Of a stretch of 64,000 bases of DNA, positions 33,613 to 45,004 are shown piece after piece. The stretch is from Progne subis subis (Eukaryota > Chordata > Aves > Passeriformes > Hirundinidae). The notes below the pieces were generated by a model. It was not told the origin of the DNA. It was given only the letters and a program-made list of their open reading frames with translations, and made no database searches. How positions within the stretch are numbered: the stretch's first letter is position 1; the number at the start of each line of letters is the position of its first letter. Location: NCBI GenBank assembly GCA_022316685.1, contig JAKJHU010000153.1:1-64000 (forward strand). The letters run 5' to 3'. The position numbers and the translations under genes are program-made.

Positions 33613-35640
33613 AAGGTTCTGCTCAGCTGTGACACCAGCTTGGGTGGAGGACCCCCTCAGGGCGCCCCCGGGATATTCCTGGAAGAGTGGGCTCCGCTGC
33701 CCGACCTGTTCATCCAGCAGCAGACAAGAACTCCTGACTACTAAAACTCCGGACAAAAAGGTATGTTTATACTTGAAAAATAGGTACCTTTTTGGTATAG
33801 GCGGTTGGTAAGACACTGAGAGACGTCTCGTGCACAACGCATGCCTTCGTTGCTCTGCAGAGCCTGGTTTGGCTTGGTTTGGTTTGGTAACCCGTGTCCC
33901 TTGGTGGGGAGCGGCAACCGGTTTTTGTTGTGCCTTGATAATCTGTGTCCCGATGGTGGGGGCAACAGCGGCAATAGGATAACCAGTTTTGTTGTCAGTT
34001 TTTGGTTTAAAGGTACCTTGGTCATCCATAATTCGAGCGGCTAGCCTGAGTTTTAGGATGCAAAGGGTCCCGTCGTGCGTCGCAGAAAATCCTGATTGCG
34101 GCTCCATGCGCACCAGGTGTGTGTGTGTGTGTGTGTAGTGTGCACAGATTTGTGTTTTATGGGTTTGTGTGTCTAGGCTGTGGAAGAATTATTGGTGCAC
34201 CGTGTGTGTTGTGTTCTGTAAGAGTTTGTGTCGTAAGTGATTTGACCTGTAAGGCGTAGGCATGGTCAGGAAAGGCTGTTGGTAAGTCGTGGGAGACGTC
34301 CCACGCACAACTTGTGCCTCTGTAGTGTGCTTGCAAGCTTGAGTGGTATCTGGTCAGTTGTACTTGGCTGCCAGCAGAGAAAGCTGTTAAGCTGTTGTAC
34401 CGGGCCGTGGAGAGCTCGGATTCTTGTTGCTGGCAGAAGGGGATTTTGCCATTTGCTGTGCCATAGAGGGCTCAGTTTGCTAGAATCCGGGACTAGCAAT
34501 TGTAAGGGCAAATCCTGATTTGTGGTTGTTACACTGTGTGAATGCGTCCTGACTGTGAGAAAGATTGTGAGAGAGTTTGTTGAGATGTGCTACCAGCACG
34601 AAGTGATTGAGGAGTTTGGACCCACGGTTCCGTTTTCAGGAGACTGAAATGGCCGGGGAAAAACGAAGCGAGTGGGGTGTATGAAAACCCTTAAGGCCCC
34701 CTCCCTGCTGTGACTGTGGTGTGTGTGTTTTGGTTACCGGGAGGGTGTTCACTGTAACTGTATTTTTGAGGCAACATCCATCTTGTGTTAAAAGTTTTAA
34801 GTGGAGCATATCTGAGTGAAAGAGTTGATTAGCCTCTGAGAGCTGAAGCGTGAATGTTTTTGAAGTAGATTGAGGACAGACAAAGAACAGAACCAGTTTG
34901 GCAAGAAGGAATAGAAACCCTTGACAAGAGCTTAGTTGTGATTTTAGGTATGGAAACTGTGTTTGTAGATTGTTGGAATTAAAATAAGGGTAACTTCGGT
35001 GTGAGAACTCAATCTGGCCAGATGAATAAAAGGAATTCCTTTACCTAAGTGGTTTGGGCTTGACTCGTAGGAGTTTATGAATTCAGCAAACTGGTGAATA
35101 GACAGAGAAAATAAGAGAATGTATCTTGAAGGTTTATATCAGATGTCTGTTGGGAGACTAGTGGCTCTGGAGTAGGAGCAATGGGCTGTGGAGAATTTGG
35201 AAAGTCAAAAAGAAGTGAATGGAATAGCTTGTATTTTTGGGAATTCTCCTGCAGCTTTTGGTGCATCTAGAGGTTGTCACTGTGCCTGGGTGCTTTTGCA
35301 GTGTAAAATTTGTGCACTATTGTTCTTCTGCTAACCAGTAGAGAGAATGTGCCCAGTGTAAACAACAGCTCCTTGATCAAGCCGATTTAGAGCAACAATT
35401 TCTGTTTTAACTCCAGCTCCACCTTTAACTCCAACTCCATCTTTATCCCCTACTCCGACTACTCCACTTACTCCTAAGTCTCTCCCACTGCCCAGCAGTG
35501 ACAGTGAGGAAGAGGAGCCCTTTCCAAAGGTTCCTACAGCATCCTGGACTCAGAAACAAACCAAAGAAGAGGACATCACAATGGGGAGGCAGTGGTTGCT
35601 CATGTTAAGAAAAACTAAGATGGACCGGAGGATCTTACCC
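33613..35640 (+). pseudogene. gag: Provirus B leader and decayed gag
   Basis: The leader contains a short GT run (34120-34137). Coding traces include a proline/threonine/serine-rich block at 35410-35530 (PTPSLSPTPTTPLTP, then SDSEEEEPFP), typical of the p12-like linker of gammaretroviral gag. Immediately afterwards the text passes into protease without a recognisable capsid or zinc knuckle, so the capsid-nucleocapsid part appears deleted. No frame longer than about 80 codons survives. Confidence 0.6.
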
Positions 35641-36430
35641 TAGGAGACCCTCTAGTTATAATGAAACTAGGGAACAGAGAAAAAGAAATGAAGTTTTTGA
35701 TAAACACAGGGGCAACACATTCAGTGTTAAAATAAAGCTTTAATACCAATAACAGATGATTATGTTATGGTAAAAGGGGTAACTGGCCAATCTGAAAAAG
35801 CCTATTTTTGTAGACCATTGAAATATAAACTTGGGAAACAATTGGGAATTCACAGGTTTTTATATATGCCCAATGCTTCATCAGCACTTTTGGGCAGGGA
35901 TTTATTGGAACTATTAGAGGCAAAAAACCCCTGAAAAAAAAAAATTTAAAAATGGAGAGATTACTTTGGAGGTTGAGGATCAACAATATGTGGAATTGTT
36001 AAGCTTGATGTAGATAACTAATGAGGCTAAAGTTAAAAGTGAAGGTAAGATTTACAGGAAAATAATAGATCAGGTATCTTCTGGGGTTTGAGCTTCTAAC
36101 ATACCAGGAGAGCAAAGAATGCACCCCCAGTGCAAGATAAGTTTAAAAAAAAAAAGGAAAACAACTAGTTAGAGTTAAGCAATACCCCCTGAAGAAAAGG
36201 TAAGGGATTAGCTTAGTGATTGAAATTTTTTTTGTTAAAAAGCCTGATGGATCATAGCTGTTAATAGGATAACTGAGGATTTATACCCAGTGGTTCCCAA
36301 CCCTTACACTTTGTTAACTTGTTTAACACCTGAACTAACATGGTTTATTGTTTTAGATTTAAAGGATGCTTTCTTTTGCCTTCCTCTCCATGAAGCCACC
36401 CAGAAAATTTTTGCATTTGAATAAAAAAAG
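35641..36430 (+). pseudogene. pol: Provirus B protease and RT fingers, decayed
   Basis: The protease motif is FLINTGATHSVL near 35690-35730. The catalytic aspartate is replaced by asparagine at 35703-35705. A later block (LLGRDLLELLEAK) near 35890-35925 is the protease C-terminal helix. RT fingers appear as short blocks, for example [15 protein letters not shown] near 36354-36400, separated by stops. Confidence 0.7.
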
Positions 36431-36439
36431 TCAGCTCAC

Positions 36440-37430
36440 ATGGACAGTGCTTCTGCAGGAGATCAAAAAAAATTGCCCACCTTGTTTGGAGAACAACTAG
36501 CAAAAGTTCTGGAATCCTGGGAAGCTCCATCAGGAAGACAGCTGTTACAGTATGTGGATGACCTCCTGATAGCCACCAAAACTCAAGAGGCATGTCTGGA
36601 GTGGATGGTAAGCCTCCTAAACTTTTTGGGCCTACAGGGGTATCGCATATCCCAGAAGAAAGCCCAGATGGTGAAGCAAACAGTTATTTATTTGGGCTAT
36701 GAGGTTAGTACCGGACCAAGAACCTTAGGAGAGGATCACAAGGAAGCAATATGCCAGACACAAAACTCCAGACAGTAAAAGAACTGAGAACTTTTCTAGG
36801 CATGACAGGGTGGGGCAGATTGTGGATTTCTAACTATGGGTTGTTTGTTAAACCTCTGTGTGCCTTGATCACGGAAGGGAGCAGGGATCTCCAAAAGCAA
36901 CACGAGCCTTCGACCAGCTAAAGAAGGCCCTCATGTCAGCTCCAGCCCTGGGACTTCCAGATGTGAGTAAACCATTCTTTCTGTTTTCACATGAGAAGCA
37001 GGGGATTGCCTTGGGAATACCAGCACAAAACCTGGGCCTGTGCCACAGGGCAGTCGCCTAAGCAGCCGCATGCAGCAGCTAAGGGATGGCCAGGGTGCCT
37101 CAGAGCCATTGCAGCAGTGGCAGTGAACATCCAAGAGGCACGGAAGTTCACCCTAGGCCAGAAGATGACTGTGCTAGTATCCCACACAGTGTCTGCAGTC
37201 CTAAAAGTGAAAGGGGGACATTGGCTCTCCCCACAGAGACTCCTGAAGTACCAAGCCATAATGGTAGAACGAGATGATGTTGAGATTATGGTAACTAACA
37301 TTGTGAATCCAGCTTTCTTCCTCAGTGGGAGTACAGGAGAACCATTGATCCATGAATGCCTGGAGGCCATCAAAGGCCACGTACTCCAGTTGCCCGGATC
37401 TGAAGGACACCCTGCTAGAGGATACTGAGA
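36440..37430 (+). pseudogene. pol: Provirus B RT palm and connection
   Basis: The open piece 36440-36778 has LFGEQLAKVLESW, the catalytic YVDD at 36551-36562, then LLNFLGLQGYRIS and YLGYEV. Further connection text follows in 36858-37061 and 36991-37428 in other frames (PALGLPDVSKPFFLF, GWPGCLRAIAAVA, LLKYQAIMVERDDVE). The motif order fits gammaretrovirus-like RT, with a gap between fingers and palm that implies an internal deletion. Confidence 0.75.
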
Positions 37431-38645
37431 CCTGGTCCACCGATGGAAGCAGCTATGTCATCAGTGGAAGGCATGCTGGGTATGCAGTTACCACAAGATG
37501 AGAGGTAATAGAATCTGGACCATTACCAACCAACACCTCAGCACAGAAGGCTGAAATAACTGCCTTAACTCGGGCTTTAGAGCTGGCAAAAAGACAGAAA
37601 GTTAATATCTACACAGACTTAAGGTATGCATTTGAGGTAGTTCATACACATGGAGCTGTCTGGAAATAAAGAGGACTGTCGAATTGTCAAGGAAAAAGTA
37701 TTAAACATGCACAAGAGATAATAAAACTTGAAGGCAGTCCAGCTACCTGAAAAGGTAGCCATCATGCATATCAAGGCACACCAAAAAGTGAGCTCTGAAT
37801 TGGATGAAGAAAACAAGCTGGTGGGCAGAAAGGCAAAAGAAACCGCTAAAGGTGAGGTAACTGTTGAAACTGTTGAGGCAGTCTTAATTCCAGATGGGCA
37901 AATTTCCATTGAAGGTAAGCCAAAGCACAGTAAAAAGGACAAGAGGGGTGGGCTATTACAGATAAAAGGAAAGGAAGACTTATGTTCCCCCTCTTACATG
38001 CTATAGTCATTAGTGAAAGAGGAACATGAAAAAAACACATTGGGGAATAAATTAATTATTTGAAAGATAGAATCAAAATATAGTAATTTAGGTGACTTGC
38101 CAATGTAGCCTTTGCCTCCAAACTAATCCCAAGAATATTTTTAAACCAGAGCTTGGGCAAATTGGGAAAAGATATGTACCTGGGCAGCAACAGCAAATTG
38201 ATTTTTCAGAACTACCCAGGAAAGGAGGGCATGGATACCTATTTGTATTAACAGATACCTTTTCAGGGTGGCCAGAAGCTTTCCCTACCAGAACTGCCAA
38301 AGTGCAAGAGGTAACCAAAGCAGTGCTATAAGAAATAATACCATGCTTTGGAGTCACAGCCACAATGTTTTTAGATAGGAGGCCATATTTTATTTCAAAA
38401 TTGTGTAGCAAATTAAGCAGCAAATTATAAAACTGGGGCTCAAACCAGAGAACTAGATGGACCAGTACATGATGTATAGCCTGGGGATTATGTATACATT
38501 AAGTCTTTTCTAGAAAAAACTTTGGAACCATGGTGGGAGAGACCATTCCAAGTGCTCCTCATCATCTCTAATACAATCAAGATCAAGGAACAAAGCACCT
38601 GGATCCATCACTCCTGAGTGAAGAAAGCTCCTGAGAAACTCTGGA
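37431..38645 (+). pseudogene. pol: Provirus B RNase H and integrase remnants
   Basis: RNase H traces lie at 37435-37730 (TWSTDGSSYVISG; IYTDLRYAFEVVHTHG) and 37728-38006. Integrase traces are at 38092-38331 (CQCSLCLQTNP; QQQIDFSELP with the first Asp; FVLTDTFSGWPEAFP). The stretch between there and 38460 is shortened, and the second-aspartate motif reads FLDRRP. The C-terminal module (WERPFQVLLIIS...WIHHS) is at about 38525-38620. All in changing frames; dead. Confidence 0.7.
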
Positions 38646-38738
38646 AAGTTATATTGGATGACAATGAACTAAAATGGGAAAATAAATGATAAGTATAATA
38701 TAACAACTTTTTGAAAAATAGGAAAGCTTGTAATTGTA

Positions 38739-39369
38739 ATGGGTAATCAAATAGGTGTAGCCTGGAAAGTTGTGGCATTTATGACCATCGCTATAGCCAC
38801 AGCTAATGCAGCACCACTGCATTACAATGTGACTGGTAAATATAAGTGCCAAGGGAAAGCTTATGATTTTATCTCCTGTAAGTCTCTGATTCAGATGCAA
38901 AAAAATTACAAATGCAACTGTGTAAGAAAATTTAACTTGTGCATTTGTAACTTTGTCAAAATTGAAGAATGTGATTTTTCCTATTAGGCACATGTTGTAT
39001 CCCACCAACATATAAAGGCAAACTTGACTACTGTTCAAGAAATATTGCCTGTGCCTATAGATATGAAGTTAATTTTGGTTGCACAATTATTAAAACACCA
39101 TGGATTAAAGAAAAGAAAAAAAAAATTAGAAAGAAAGAGAACTTTGATTGCAATGCATCATGACACAGAGACTATATGGAGAGTATTTAAAAGTTAGTAG
39201 AAGGCCCATCCCATCATTGGTGGGATGTGCTTTCTGGGTAGTCACCAGCTGCAACTGGTTTGCTCAATACCTTGGTTTATTTGATTATTGTTTTTTTAAT
39301 TTAGTTGGTATAAATTTGATTTTGTTTGTTATAATATTTCTTTGGAATTGGAAAATGCTGAAGTGACTA
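38739..39369 (+). pseudogene. env: Provirus B env remnant
   Basis: An open stretch 38739-38987 (82 codons) begins MGNQIGVAWKVVAFMTIAIATANAAP, which looks like a signal peptide, followed by NVTG and several cysteines as in a surface glycoprotein. After stops, a hydrophobic segment near 39280-39363 (LVGINLILFVIIFLW) looks like the membrane anchor. With only about 630 bp in total, most of env is deleted. Confidence 0.55.
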
Positions 39370-39481
39370 GCAGCTTTAAATTTAATATTAAGAGCATATA
39401 GTACAGTTTTAAAGGACCCCTTACCACAGTTTTGCTAGATGAAGAAGAATTTACATATTAGTAAAAGAATTTACTAACTTT

Positions 39482-39499
39482 GAAGAAGGAGTGGGGAAA
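39482..39499 (+). promoter_or_regulatory. Provirus B polypurine tract
   Basis: The purine-rich stretch AAGAAGGAGTGGGGAAA abuts the 3' LTR start at 39500. Confidence 0.75.
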
Positions 39500-40104
39500 T
39501 GATACATGACTTTAAAGAGTTAAGATTTTAGCTAAGGATTAGAAGCAATTTATATTGATCAAGTTGTAAGTTAGATTAGCAAATGGTAGGTTAATGATTA
39601 TTAGATGCCCAAGCTAGAGCTAACTATTATATTATGAGCTTGTTTATAGAAAAAGTGGAGTAAGTGAACCGTCATAAGAACAGATTGAAACCAGTAAGAA
39701 CAATGGCCAGCACCTGGACTTGGTATCCATCAATCACGAAGCAGGGGACCTTGGACAGTGCCAGAGGGTCACAGAGACCTGATCAAGACTCTCCTGACTT
39801 CATCCTTTGAGACCACTGACCCAATTCGAGACCACCGACCCAATTCAAGAGAAGAACTGCGCACAGCGTGAAGGACTGATAGCTTCATTTTAATAGAGAG
39901 CGGGGATGGGAGGTGCTGGGGTTATGCATATGTATTGTATGTAAGATCTTGGAGAATAAACAGAGAGCAAAGAGCCTTGTTCGGGGCGGCCACGCCTTTC
40001 GGAGATGATTCCCATGCCGCCCGCCGGTGAATAAACATACCACTTTCTAACTTTAATTAGTTAGAGGGTCTTTGTCCGTGACTATATCGGTTTTCAATGA
40101 CTCA
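39500..40104 (+). repeat. Provirus B 3' LTR
   Basis: 605 bp, partner of 32988-33591, ending CAATGACTCA. Provirus C sequence follows immediately. Confidence 0.9.
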
Positions 40105-41230
40105 ACCAAAACCACACTTTGAGAGATGCATTCAAGCCACCGTAGAGAGCCGCTGCTGCAGACACTGTGCCTCCTGTGCCTGTACCATGACCACTGCCCA
40201 AGAGAAGAACAACATGTCTCCTGTGCGATCAGGCTGGACATTGGGCATCTCAATGCCCTTTAAAGAAGCAATTTCTGGACTTTCAGGACAATGGGTGTGG
40301 GGGGGTCTTGAGGGCCCAAAGGGACTCTCAAAAAACTAAAGGATGAGCACCAGCTTGCCCAGTGTGCCAACATAAAAGGGGCAAGTCCAAGGAGGGGGAA
40401 GAAAAAACTGGAAAATGCAAATGCTAACCAGTTCTGCTTTTCAGCAGAAGTCACCAGATGTGACCCTTTCAGATCATGATGTGAGCAGACCCAATCAAAC
40501 CACTGAATGTCTCCGAAAGCTTTTTAGGTTGCAACTGACAGAGTCCTTGCACCTAAGTGACACAGACTAGCATTTAGGTTCAATGGATCTGCAGGTGCCA
40601 GGCTCTTGGCAACAAGTTGGCAGAAAGTATGTCATCCTTGGGGACACCAAGTACACACCAAGAGAGATCGAGGTCCTTCCGGGTCTCGTCTCATCAAACC
40701 CTAAACAACTAGTCCTTTGGCTATGCTGTGTCCGCCCACCTTTGTTTCTGCCTAAGGGGCAGATAATAGCTCAGGCAATTCCAGCACCTGACCCGTTCCC
40801 TGAGAAAGACATCATGAGGAACAAACACCCTGAAGTTTGCCACACATGAGTTATTGGGAGGGACAAACTCATAATAAGGTGTGAGGTCTGTCACAGTGGG
40901 GAAGTCATAAACATCAAGGCTGTTTTGGACACAGTGGCAGAGTAACGATCCTACCAGAAAGGATGTGGCCGTCACATTGGGAACTGCAAAATATGGCCGG
41001 GCATGTGTAAGGTGTAGGGGGAATGAAATTGGCAAAACAGTCAAAGAGTGTTGTGCAAATTAAGGGGCCAAATGGACAATTGGCTACACTGCATCTGTTT
41101 GTTTTGGATTATTCGGAGCCCTTGTGGGAGAGAGACCTGATGGCCCAGTAGGGGGGGTCACGATTGGCATGCCAGATGCCACCCCAGTTTTTCAGGCTGC
41201 GGCCACTGAAGAGTGCCCTACCCAGAAACT
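40105..41230 (+). pseudogene. pro: Provirus C gag end / dUTPase-protease region, decayed
   Basis: Starts directly after provirus B's LTR. An open piece 40583-40849 ends with PPLFLPKGQIIAQAIPAPDP, a wording typical of the dUTPase-protease region of class II ERVs. A trace of protease (INIKAVLDTVAE) lies near 40908-40942, with the D-T-G third position changed. The frame is broken many times. The first 480 bp are probably gag end but I cannot assign domains. Confidence 0.5.
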
Positions 41231-41906
41231 CAATTGGAAAACTGATTTACCAGTCTGGGTAGAGCAGTGGCTGCTTAGTAAAGAATAATTGAAGGCACTT
41301 TAGGAGCTAGTGGATGACCAGCTAGCTAAAGGCCACATTGTGGAAACCACGTCTCCATGGAATTTCCCAGTCTTTGTTATCAAAAAGGCAAACAAAGGCA
41401 AGTGGCGGCTCCTCCACAGTCTCCGACAAATTAATAATGTCATTGAGGACATGGGTTCTCTCCAGTCAGGGATGCCATCCCCAGTGATGCTCCCCCAAAA
41501 TTGGAATTTGGCAATTATTGATATCAAAGATTGTTTTTTCCAGATCCCTCTATAACCTGACTATGCCCCACATCTCGCCTTCTTGGTTCCTACCCTCAAC
41601 CGAGAAGCCCCTAGGAAAAGATACCACTGGAAATTTCTTCTCCAGGGGATGAAGAACTCGTCACCTATTTGTCAGTGGTACCTCTCTTCCCTGCTGTCCC
41701 CAGTGCGCGCAGCTGCCGGAGAAGCCATCATCCTGCGCTGCATGGATGATGTGCTTGTGTGTGCCCCCAGTGATGACTTACTGTCCCACATGCTTGACCT
41801 GACAATCGATTCTTTGGTTGCTGCAGTGTTCGAGCTTCAGGAGGAAAAGATGCAAAGGATGCCACCTTAGAAGTACCTGGGTCTGGAGATTGGTAAGTGG
41901 ACAATT
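41231..41906 (+). pseudogene. pol: Provirus C reverse transcriptase, broken
   Basis: Blocks in order: [50 protein letters not shown] (first catalytic Asp) at 41310-41555, and KYHWK-like/LLQGMKNSS at 41583-41870. The catalytic box reads C-M-D-D at 41739-41750 where class II RT has Y-M-D-D. A stop interrupts just after IPL and others follow. Confidence 0.75.
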
Positions 41907-42648
41907 GTGCCGCAAAAATTTGCTGTCAAAAATAACATCAGGGCCTTAGCAGATGTCCAGCAGCTGTGTGGGTCTTTAAATTGGTTAAGACCTTGGCTGG
42001 ATCTGACCACTGAAGACCTAGGCCCCCTCTTTAATCTGTTAAAAGGGGGAGATGAGCTAAGTTCTCCAAGGACCCTCACCCAAGAGGCACGGGCAGGCCT
42101 AGAAAAGGTACAGGACTGTATGGCCACCAGACAGGCCAACAGGTGCAAATCAGACTTGCCATTCAAATTCATCATTTTAGGCAAACTGCTACACCTCCAC
42201 GGGATGATCTTTCAGTGGGAAAAAGTAGAAAAATCAAAAAAGGACAAAGATTGTAGGGATCCCTTCTTAATCATAGAGTGGGTTTTCCTCAGTCACCACC
42301 AGTCCAAAAGAATGACCAGGCCACAGGAACTGGTGGCAGAGTTCATCCGGAAAGCCAGGACCCAGATCAGGGAGTTGGCAGCATGTGATATTGAGTGCAT
42401 TCACATCCCAGCTGAGGTAAACTCAGGCCAAATCACAAAAGCAATGTTGGAGCACCTGCTTCATGAAAATGAAGCTTTGCAGTTTGCTCTGGATAATTAC
42501 ACAGGTCAAATTTCAATTCATTGGCCTGCCCACAAATTATTCAGAGAACAAATTCAGTTCAAATTGTCATTAAAAAGTGTTCAGACCAGGAGAGCCTTAA
42601 AGGCTCTAACCATTTTTACAGATGCATCTGGAACATCCCATAAGTCAG
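41907..42648 (+). pseudogene. pol: Provirus C RT connection and RNase H start
   Basis: An open frame from 41907 through the connection domain (LADVQQLCGSLNWLRPWLDLTTEDLGPLF) to the RNase H start with its first aspartate in TIFTDASG. It ends at 42648 in the GTCAG duplication where the solo LTR enters; the apparent frame continuing to 42818 is LTR sequence. The gene resumes at 43308. The wording is clearly class II. Confidence 0.8.
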
Positions 42649-43307
42649 TGTCCTGGGGTGACTGTGTATCCCCAATCGTCTGTTGGGTGCAGGGGGGAGG
42701 GCAAGCGCGGTTTGTTTTTCCCCAGGAAAACTCTGCTCATCGGAGTGACCTTGAAGCGGGGGAGCTGGAACTCGGCGAGACTGAAGAAGCTCTGTTGTTT
42801 TTTTTCCCAGGTAGTTAGTTAGTTTAGTGCTAGCGTAGTTAGACGCTGTAGAATAGCTGAAGCTTTTTGCTTTTTGCTTTTTTTTTTCTTTCTTCTTTTT
42901 TTTTCTTTCCTTTTTTCTTTTTTTTGCCCTCTCCTCAGAACTGTTCCAACCTCTCCGGACTGAGGACCTGGGGAAGCACCGGGGGCCTCCACAGGGGACC
43001 CACCCCACCGAGACCACCAAGACCAGCCCTGCACTTTTTTTTTTTTTTTTCCAACGTCAGCGGAGAGAGAGTGGTGGAGCACACTGACAATCTTCAAGAG
43101 GAGACTTTCTTTCTTTAAGTTTGTTATCCCTCCGTAAGCGGCACGAAGCTCTTGTCATCGGGTATTGTGCTGGGAGTGCTTTGCCTGTTTAATAAACAGG
43201 TTTTTTCCACTTCTCTCTGAGGAAGTTTTTCCCAAACCGGTTGGGGGAGGGGAGGGGGCCCCGTGGGAGGGTTTCTCCCAAAATCTGCCTGAAACCACCA
43301 CAGTCAG
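42644..43307 (+). mobile_element. Solo LTR inserted in provirus C RNase H
   Basis: LTR 42649-43302 (654 bp) starts TGTCCTGGGGTGACTG and ends CTGAAACCACCACA, flanked by a 5-bp duplication GTCAG (42644-42648 and 43303-43307). It contains long T/C tracts (42874-42926 and about 43033-43052) and AATAAA near 43190. Related to the LTR at 26385-27045. The RNase H frame continues correctly across it once the insert is ignored. Confidence 0.9.
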
Positions 43308-43540
43308 TAATAACTTGGAAATATCCTCAAACTCAGCAGTGGGAGAAAGATATTGTCAAGGTGGAAGGATCACCTCAGGTAGCTGAGTTGGCTGCAGTTG
43401 TTAGAGCTTTTGAAAAGTTTCCTGAACCATTCAATCTGGTCACAGATTCAGCCTATGTAGCAGGTGTAGTATCCAGAGCTGAACAAGCTGTACTGAGATT
43501 TCCAACACTGCACTTTTCAACTTGCTCTCAAAACTAGTAA
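43308..43540 (+). pseudogene. pol: Provirus C RNase H, second part
   Basis: Continues with ITWKYPQTQQWEKDIV, the glutamate in ELAAVVRAFEKF and the aspartate in LVTDSAYVAGVV, all characteristic of class II RNase H. The last acidic residue lies just downstream in GNRRADALAAP. A frame change near 43520 links it to the integrase piece. Confidence 0.8.
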
Positions 43541-44351
43541 ATCTGATCTCCCACCAAGAGCAACAATTTTATGTGATGCACATCAGATCACACACCAATT
43601 TACCAGGATTCATAGCCAAGGGCAACAGAAGGGCTGATGCTCTTGCTGCGCCTGCAGAGATGGCCCCACTCCCAAACATCTTCGAACAAGCGAAGACCAG
43701 CCACCAGCCTTTTCACCAGAATGCACCAGGCTTAGTCTGCCAGTTCCACCTAACTCAGGAACAGGCTCGGGCAATTGTGTCAATGTGTCCCTCGTGCCAG
43801 CAACACACACTCCCAGCCCTGAGTGCAGGAGCGAACCCCAGGGGGCTGAACAGCTGTGAGGTGTGGCAGACAGACATGACCCACATCATTTCCTTTGGTA
43901 GACAAAGGTATGTCCATGTATCTGTAGACACCTTTTCTGGAGCTGTCTATGCCTCTGCCCACACAGGGGAGAAGTCTGGTGATGCCATGAAACACCTAAT
44001 ACAGGCTTTCTCCTTCCTGGGCATCCCCAAATCAATAAAAACTGATAACGGACCCACGTACACATCCAAGGAGTTCAGAAGCTTCCAGCAGCAATAGGAA
44101 GTAGAGCACAAAACAGGCATCTCCTACTCCCCGACAGATCAGGCCATAGTGGAAAGGACTCACCAAAATCTCAAAAAGGTCCTCAGGCAACAATATCAGT
44201 CTCTAAAAATAGAAACACCCCAAATTTAGTTATCCAAAGCCTTGTTCACTTTGAATTTTTTAAATTGCACATATGAAAATCTTAACCTACCAATTGTGCG
44301 CCATTTCAGAGAGAACTGCCAGATGCAGCTGAAAGCAAAGCCACCGGTAAT
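43522..44351 (+). pseudogene. pol: Provirus C integrase, N-terminal and core
   Basis: The frame 43522-44097 contains the RNase H tail, the integrase zinc domain (SHQPFH and CPSC) and two catalytic aspartates (VWQTDMTHI; KTDNGPTYTS). An in-frame TAG at 44096-44098 follows. Beyond it the catalytic glutamate is visible in AIVERTHQNL near 44150, then the core continues to 44346, where provirus D has inserted at GTAAT (44347-44351). Confidence 0.85.
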
Positions 44352-44957
44352 TGTTCTGGAAAAAAAGAGAGTCAGAGACTTGCTGTTTTGTATGTTTCTT
44401 TATTATCAAGCTTGGCCTTGGGGCAGAGCTTGCTTGCTCCCTTGGCAACGTGGAGGAGGAGGTACACACAGCTTCGCTTCACAGCAAAGCTGGGGACTCC
44501 CACCCCCCCTCACGGGCTTTTTCCCTTGCTGGGGAGTCCGTTTTGCGTCGCTGATCAGGGGTCGTCCAGCGATGGGGGACTCCTTCTCAGGTCACGGCGA
44601 CTAAATAAAGCTGCTTCGGCGGACCCCCGTACTTCTTGCACTAGTCTAAAATGTGACTACAGTCCTGGATTTTACTTTGGTTCCCTGCTTTTTAGAGTCT
44701 CTTGTTCTTGAGCTGTTCCCAGAATTCCAGTGTTCTTTTTATTTGCATATTCAGACACTATCTAGCGAATGGGAGCAGAGATACAGGTAATAAGGTGAAT
44801 TCTTAATTAACAAACAAGTAAATAAGGTGATAAATCAGTATTAAAACAGGAATAAGGCAAATTCTTTATACAGAACTAGCATTAACAATCTTAATGGAAT
44901 TACTTAACAATTAAGTAACTAAAACATAGATTATTTGAATAGCATTTATTCATAACA
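44352..44957 (-). repeat. Provirus D 3' LTR
   Basis: 606 bp; minus-strand start TGTTATGAATAAATGC and end TTCCAGAACA. Nearly the same as 54290-54900 and, in inverted orientation, 57647-58257. Confidence 0.95.
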
Positions 44958-44975
44958 ACTCCCCCCTCTACTTCT
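44958..44975 (-). promoter_or_regulatory. Provirus D polypurine tract
   Basis: The minus-strand purine run AGTAGAGGGGGGAGT directly precedes the 3' LTR. Confidence 0.85.
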
Positions 44976-45004
44976 TTGATTGAGCTTTAGTTCGCATCAA
45001 TTTG

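Larger units (their letters stand above)
32988..40104 (+). mobile_element. Provirus B: decayed class I ERV, tRNA-Arg primer
   Basis: LTR (32988-33591), perfect tRNA-Arg primer site, decayed gag, protease, RT, RNase H, integrase, short env remnants, polypurine tract and LTR (39500-40104), all on the plus strand. By eye the LTRs differ at about 15 of 604 positions (about 2.5 percent). The interior has many stops and at least one large gag deletion. I find no target duplication: the left flank is GATTAAGAAG and the right flank ACCAAAACCA, the latter belonging to provirus C. This suggests a rearrangement at one edge. Confidence 0.85.
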
